Origin: JBBDXA01 sp040902585
GTDB lineage: Bacteria > Planctomycetota > Phycisphaerae > Phycisphaerales > Phycisphaeraceae
Length of the DNA stretch: 18,491 nucleotides
Assembly: GCA_040902585.1 (NCBI GenBank)
Contig: JBBDXA010000187.1
Location: 1 to 18,491, forward strand
Direction: 5' to 3'
How positions within the stretch are numbered: position 1 is the first letter of the stretch; the number at the start of each line of letters is the position of its first letter. Positions 15,361-18,491 of this stretch are shown piece by piece. The notes beneath the pieces were generated by a model, which was not told the origin of the DNA, did no database searches, and was given only the letters and a program-made list of their open reading frames with translations. The translations under genes were made by a program, and so were the position numbers.

Positions 15361-15519
15361 CGCCCCGGAGGGGCGCGCAGTATGTAGCCACGGGTGGAGC
15401 GAGTCGCCGGCAGGCGGCGATGCGGAACCCGTGGACTGGGCGTTGTTGTTTGTCTCCGCCCCGGATGGGGCGGCAGTGGGCTGGGTGTTCGTGTGTTTAC
15501 TGTCGCCGCCTCCGGGGCG
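15361..15519. repeat. Composite hairpin repeat: CGCCCCGGAGGGGCG units flanking a CCACGGGT...ACCCGTGG stem
   Basis: The element has a perfect hairpin CGCCCC-GGA-GGGGCG at 15361-15375. Next comes CCACGGGT at 15388-15395 pairing with ACCCGTGG at 15427-15434, enclosing a smaller GTCGCCGGCAGGCGGC palindrome. A second hairpin CGCCCC-GGAT-GGGGCG lies at 15457-15472, and a decayed third unit at 15504-15519. The 356-nt gap 15263-15618 contains this element and the solo core repeat at 15583; I see no gene in it. The nested arrangement could be a structured RNA at the 3' end of the minus-strand archaemetzincin transcript, or simply a REP-type repeat. Confidence 0.7.
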
Positions 15520-15582
15520 AGGAGCGGGGGGATAGTGGTGGCGTCAGCGACAATGGAGGTAACAGTTTGATGTGCGCCAATT

Positions 15583-15608
15583 GCACCACCCTGTCGGGAT
15601 GGTGCTCC
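15583..15608 (+). repeat. Solo core of the palindromic MITE-like element
   Basis: The 26 nt (GCACCACCC, TGTC, GGGATGGTGCTCC) differ from the core at 4343-4368 at one loop position. The CTTCTC...GTTCTTA tail found in the other copies is absent. It lies 10 nt beyond the stop codon of the minus-strand archaemetzincin gene, so it can form a hairpin at that transcript's 3' end. Confidence 0.8.
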
Positions 15609-15618
15609 AATCACGCCA

Positions 15619-16590
15619 TCACTCCGCCTTCTTCACCGCCGCCATCGCCTTCCCGAAAAACGCCGCCTCTTCCTTCAGCTCGTTTTTCTCGCAGAACTCC
15701 TTCAGCTTTTCGAAACGCTTCACTGGATCGACCCTGGCCGCCCAGCAGGCCTTGCTCATGCACTGCGGGCAGAGCCAGAGGGGTTGTTTGTCCGCTTCGC
15801 CGAGGTTGTTCGAGCCGTTCATGTTGCATTCGTAGGCGATGCAATGCCACATGCTGAACATGTGGCCGGTCTCGTGGGTCGCGACCTTCAGCGTCCGGCG
15901 AAGGCAGAGTTTAAAAAGTTCCTCGCTCTTGTCCGGGTCGCCGTTGCGATAGATGGACCACACGCCGACGCGGTCGTTCAGTGACGCCTGACCGAAGACG
16001 AAGTTCCAGCCTTCGCCCGGCCAGAGGTCCGTGGCGGTGAAGGCGAGCGACGCGGCTGCATCCTCAGGCAGCTTCGGCTTGAGCACGTCGGTGAGCACGT
16101 AGGTCGAAAGTATCTGCTTCATGCCCCACGACGGATGCACGCGCCTGGCCTTTTCGGGAATCACATCCAGCGGCAAATCCTTACTGATCTTCACCGGGCA
16201 GTTGAAGTAGCGCGACATGTAATCGGCAGTGAGCTCGACGATCTTTCGCTGCGTCTTCGTGAAGTCGCCCAGCGGCTGAATGTAGATCGTGTTGCGTTTG
16301 CCCAGGGGGCGCACCGGATCGCTGCGGACGTAGTCGAGAAAGGTCTGGCCGTGCTCCTTGTGCTGCGCCAGCCAGTCGCCGGGGCCGGGCTTGGGCATGG
16401 GCTTGTGCAGAGGGCCAAGGGCGTCGATCTGAACGGTGAGTGAGCCGACGAGGCGGCCGTCGGCTTGGTCATCGCGGTAGTCGTTCTTCTCAGCGACGGT
16501 GGAGCGAGGCTGGATGACGAGGGAGAACAGGGCGATGGCGGCGAGGAAGAGGATGAGAATCGCGAGGATGTTGCGGCGAGGGGTGGGCAT
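15619..16590 (-). CDS. Membrane-anchored archaemetzincin-like metalloprotease (peptidase M54)
   Basis: This is a 323-residue protein with an N-terminal membrane anchor (residues 8-25, ILAILILFLAAIALFSLV), so the protease domain is extracytoplasmic. The M54 signature is clear. HETGH (239-243) is the zinc site, with His249 as third ligand and Cys250 directly after it. It is followed by the Cx4CxM pattern C250-C255-M257 and the CPQC pair C274/C277, which bind a second structural zinc. Upstream, RNTIYIQPLGDF matches the usual start of the archaemetzincin domain. Family members are zinc proteases with few known substrates. The metzincin consensus HExxHxxGxxH has Ser246 where Gly is normally found. 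Most bacterial and archaeal relatives are short soluble proteins, so the anchor is notable. The start ATG at 16590 gives the anchor directly. Confidence 0.88.
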   Translation of the reverse strand: MPTPRRNILAILILFLAAIALFSLVIQPRSTVAEKNDYRDDQADGRLVGSLTVQIDALGPLHKPMPKPGPGDWLAQHKEHGQTFLDYVRSDPVRPLGKRNTIYIQPLGDFTKTQRKIVELTADYMSRYFNCPVKISKDLPLDVIPEKARRVHPSWGMKQILSTYVLTDVLKPKLPEDAAASLAFTATDLWPGEGWNFVFGQASLNDRVGVWSIYRNGDPDKSEELFKLCLRRTLKVATHETGHMFSMWHCIAYECNMNGSNNLGEADKQPLWLCPQCMSKACWAARVDPVKRFEKLKEFCEKNELKEEAAFFGKAMAAVKKAE

Positions 16591-16632
16591 GTGAGGCTCC
16601 GAAGGGTTCGGGAGTTCACGCGAAGCGTATTG

Positions 16633-16762
16633 CTAAGAACGTGAGTGAGAAGGCTGGAGCACCATCCCGGAAGGGTGGTGCATGCCAGCGAAAACCGCAC
16701 ACCTCTGGCACCGCCCTTCCGGGACGGTGCTCCACGACTACGCTTCTCACCCACGTTCTTAG
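16633..16762. mobile_element. 130-bp palindromic MITE-like/BIME-like element
   Basis: The ends CTAAGAACGTGAGTGAGAAG (16633-16652) and the reverse complement of 16743-16762 match at 19 of 20 positions. Inside each end is a copy of the GGAGCACC...GGTGC hairpin core (16656-16681 and 16708-16733), in opposite orientation. A 26-nt centre separates them. Half copies and core-only copies occur at 4343 and 15583. No transposase is present in the window, and no target-site duplication is obvious at the borders. It lies between the stop of the sigma/pseudokinase gene and the start of the archaemetzincin gene, and could end the first transcript. Confidence 0.65.
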
Positions 16763-16803
16763 AAAATTATCTTGGCTCCCAATGAGACAACGCCCGATGC
16801 GGA

Positions 16804-18480
16804 TCACTGTCCGAGCATTCGCGCGATGAAGCCGGGTTTCGTGGACTTTCGCAGTTGCTCTGCCCATGCCTTCAGATCATCAGGCCGGCGCGAAGGGTCG
16901 GGCGACAGGGCCTTGGTGACGAGCTTGCCCAGGCGGGCGGTGAGGTTCACTTTTTCCAGCGGGGTGAGATCGACCCGGCCTTGAAGGGCGGCCTGGCGGA
17001 TCTCTTCGCGGTTGTTGCCGGGGTAGGCCACATCACCGGTGAGCAGATGAAAGAGCAGAGCGCCGATGGAAAAGACATCCGCGGCGGCGGTGAGGGCTTC
17101 GCGATCGCCTCGTGCCTGTTCGGGCGAAAGGAACGCGGGGTCGCCTTCGGGGATGGACCCGTGACGGACTTGCTGGAGCATGGCGGAGCCGAGCATGAGC
17201 AGGCGCGGGCGGCCGGTCTCATCGATGCGGACGTGCCTGGGCTGAATGTCCAGGTGCCAGACGCCGGCTGCGTGAACGGCAGCGAGGGCTTCGGCGAGCT
17301 GCGAGCCCCAGGCGGCAGTGCGGGCGGGCTTGTGGGAGCCGAGCTGTTCGACGTCGTTGATGGCCGGCCCGCGCACGAACTCCGTCACGATCATCGGGCG
17401 ATTGTCGACGAACTCCAGTTCGAGCACGCGCGAGACGCTGGGGTGAACGATGGGCAGGAGCTTCGCGCCTTCTTCGGTCATGACGCGGCGGACGTTTTCA
17501 TCAGTGATCGGCGAGCTTGAGAGTTGAAGGGCGACGTCGCGATCCAGGTCGGCATCGGCGGCGCGGTAGACGATGTATTTGTCGTTGCCGCGAAGGATGC
17601 CGGCGATGAAGTACTTGCTGATGAAGGTGGGCACTCGGGCTGCGGGGGAAGCCTGTGATTTCGCATCAGGCCAGGCGGCTTTCATCAGGGCCCGCTGCGC
17701 GGCCAGCAATTCGAGGCGCGTTTTGCAGGCGTCGCAGGATTCGATGTGTGTCTTCGTGTCAGCATCGGCGAGGCCGGCGATGGAGGCCAGGAGCGATTCG
17801 AGTGAAGGGCAGGCGGCTGGTGCTTCGGTCGCCGCGGAGGCAAACAGCTCTCCCGTGTCAGATTGATATCGCTGCGTCAGGGCTCGGAGCAGGTGGACGG
17901 TGTGGGTGAAGACCTGCGGGGCATCGATGGCAAGCTCGGCGGCGATGTCTTCAGCGGGACGCTGCGCCAGCCAGTGTTTTTCGAAGGCGGTCCACGCAGC
18001 GGGGTCGCCTAAAGCGGGCACTTCATCGCGCAGCTCGCTGAGGACCACCAGCAGCAGCATGCGTTTGAACTCATCCTGCCAGAGCGTGTCGAGAGAATCG
18101 TCAGGCAGCGGGGCGGGCGGCACCACCGGAGGCGAAAGGGTTTCGGCTGGCGGCGAAGGCTCGATGGGATCGGTCCTGCGGAATTTCCGCTCGGCTTCCT
18201 GCTGGGCGAGGCATCGCACGACGACGCGGTAGAGCCCCTGGCGGAGACCGGGGATTCCCTGATCCAGGTCGAGGGCGGGCAATTTGAGCCAGAGGTGAAC
18301 GAGCACATCCTGGAGAAGCTGCTCGACGCGAGGCGGCCGCCAGTCGGGACCAGCCGCTTCGGCTCGACGGGCGATGTAAGCGCGGACCAGCCGCTCGATG
18401 GCCAGCCGGAGCAGGGTCCAGGCGGGGGCATCGGAGCGATCGCGAATGCGTCCCAGGAGGGAAGGAGGGTTCGTAACCAC
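16804..18480 (-). CDS. ECF sigma-factor-like / zinc-finger / pseudokinase fusion protein
   Basis: The frame encodes 558 residues from a GTG at 18480 and stays open to the window edge, so the true start could be upstream. Residues ~20-105 resemble sigma-70 region 2 of ECF factors (VEQLLQDVLVHLWLKL, then LRQGLYRVVVRCLAQQEAER). Residues ~130-205 resemble region 4, with the helix-turn-helix RPAEDIAAELAIDAPQVF. A zinc-binding anti-sigma-like motif follows: C224, then H245xxxC249xxC252. Residues 290-545 are a Ser/Thr kinase fold with VHPSVSRVLELEF, the SPEQARG after the activation loop, DVFSIGALLFHLLTG and the final RRPDDLKAW. Catalytic residues are missing: the VAIK Lys is Gln319, DLKPxN reads DIQPRH (411-416), DFG reads MLG (429-431), and the glycine loop is GILRGND. 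It is probably a cytoplasmic transcription regulator with a sensory pseudokinase. Sigma-kinase fusions are known in planctomycetes. Confidence 0.8.
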   Translation of the reverse strand: MVTNPPSLLGRIRDRSDAPAWTLLRLAIERLVRAYIARRAEAAGPDWRPPRVEQLLQDVLVHLWLKLPALDLDQGIPGLRQGLYRVVVRCLAQQEAERKFRRTDPIEPSPPAETLSPPVVPPAPLPDDSLDTLWQDEFKRMLLLVVLSELRDEVPALGDPAAWTAFEKHWLAQRPAEDIAAELAIDAPQVFTHTVHLLRALTQRYQSDTGELFASAATEAPAACPSLESLLASIAGLADADTKTHIESCDACKTRLELLAAQRALMKAAWPDAKSQASPAARVPTFISKYFIAGILRGNDKYIVYRAADADLDRDVALQLSSSPITDENVRRVMTEEGAKLLPIVHPSVSRVLELEFVDNRPMIVTEFVRGPAINDVEQLGSHKPARTAAWGSQLAEALAAVHAAGVWHLDIQPRHVRIDETGRPRLLMLGSAMLQQVRHGSIPEGDPAFLSPEQARGDREALTAAADVFSIGALLFHLLTGDVAYPGNNREEIRQAALQGRVDLTPLEKVNLTARLGKLVTKALSPDPSRRPDDLKAWAEQLRKSTKPGFIARMLGQ

Positions 18481-18491
18481 GCGGGGATTGT

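Noticed and set aside
15279..15614. Open frames in the spacer between the zinc-ribbon and archaemetzincin genes
   Set aside because: They are translated hairpin repeats without homology or a plausible start site.

Overview
The window is about 60% GC bacterial DNA with long intergenic spacers. It most likely comes from a planctomycete, probably the Phycisphaerae. This is inferred from three things: a sigma-factor/zinc-finger/kinase fusion at the right end, a small membrane protein ending in a CxxCGYxLxG...CPECG ribbon, and spacers packed with palindromic repeats. No 16S or marker-gene comparison was possible. There are no tRNA, rRNA, CRISPR, integrase or transposase genes, and I found no defence system.

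Layout. (1) 2-1957, plus strand: the 3' end of dnaX, the nucleoid protein gene ybaB, and an unrecognised helical protein. (2) 2125-5301, minus strand: a GT2 and a GT4 glycosyltransferase, a small multi-pass membrane protein and a zinc-ribbon membrane protein that looks 5'-truncated. (3) 5604-10552, plus strand: a ribose-type sugar ABC importer with two tandem paralogous binding lipoproteins, an RbsA-like double ATPase and an RbsC-like permease; no sugar-metabolism gene is adjacent, so the substrate is unknown. (4) 10707-12775, minus strand: a flippase-like membrane protein of the LPG_synthase_TM family, followed by ruvA. (5) 12776-13722: a gene-poor stretch holding a decayed Ser/Thr kinase fragment. 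(6) 13723-18480, minus strand: a membrane-anchored GH18-like protein, a zinc-ribbon membrane protein, a membrane-anchored archaemetzincin (M54), and a sigma-70-like/zinc-finger/pseudokinase fusion that reaches the window edge.

The most unusual aspect is between the genes. Almost every spacer carries a different family of short repeats, most of them imperfect inverted repeats with arms of about 30-40 bp. A heptamer repeat (consensus NCAGGAC) exactly fills the stop-to-start gap at two unrelated gene junctions. A 130-bp palindromic MITE-like element has a half copy and a core-only copy elsewhere in the window. Two long hairpins lie inside the sugar-transporter operon, where they could set the binding-protein to ATPase to permease ratio. 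The most interesting protein is the sigma/pseudokinase fusion, which has lost the VAIK lysine, the DLKPxN lysine and asparagine, and the DFG aspartate.
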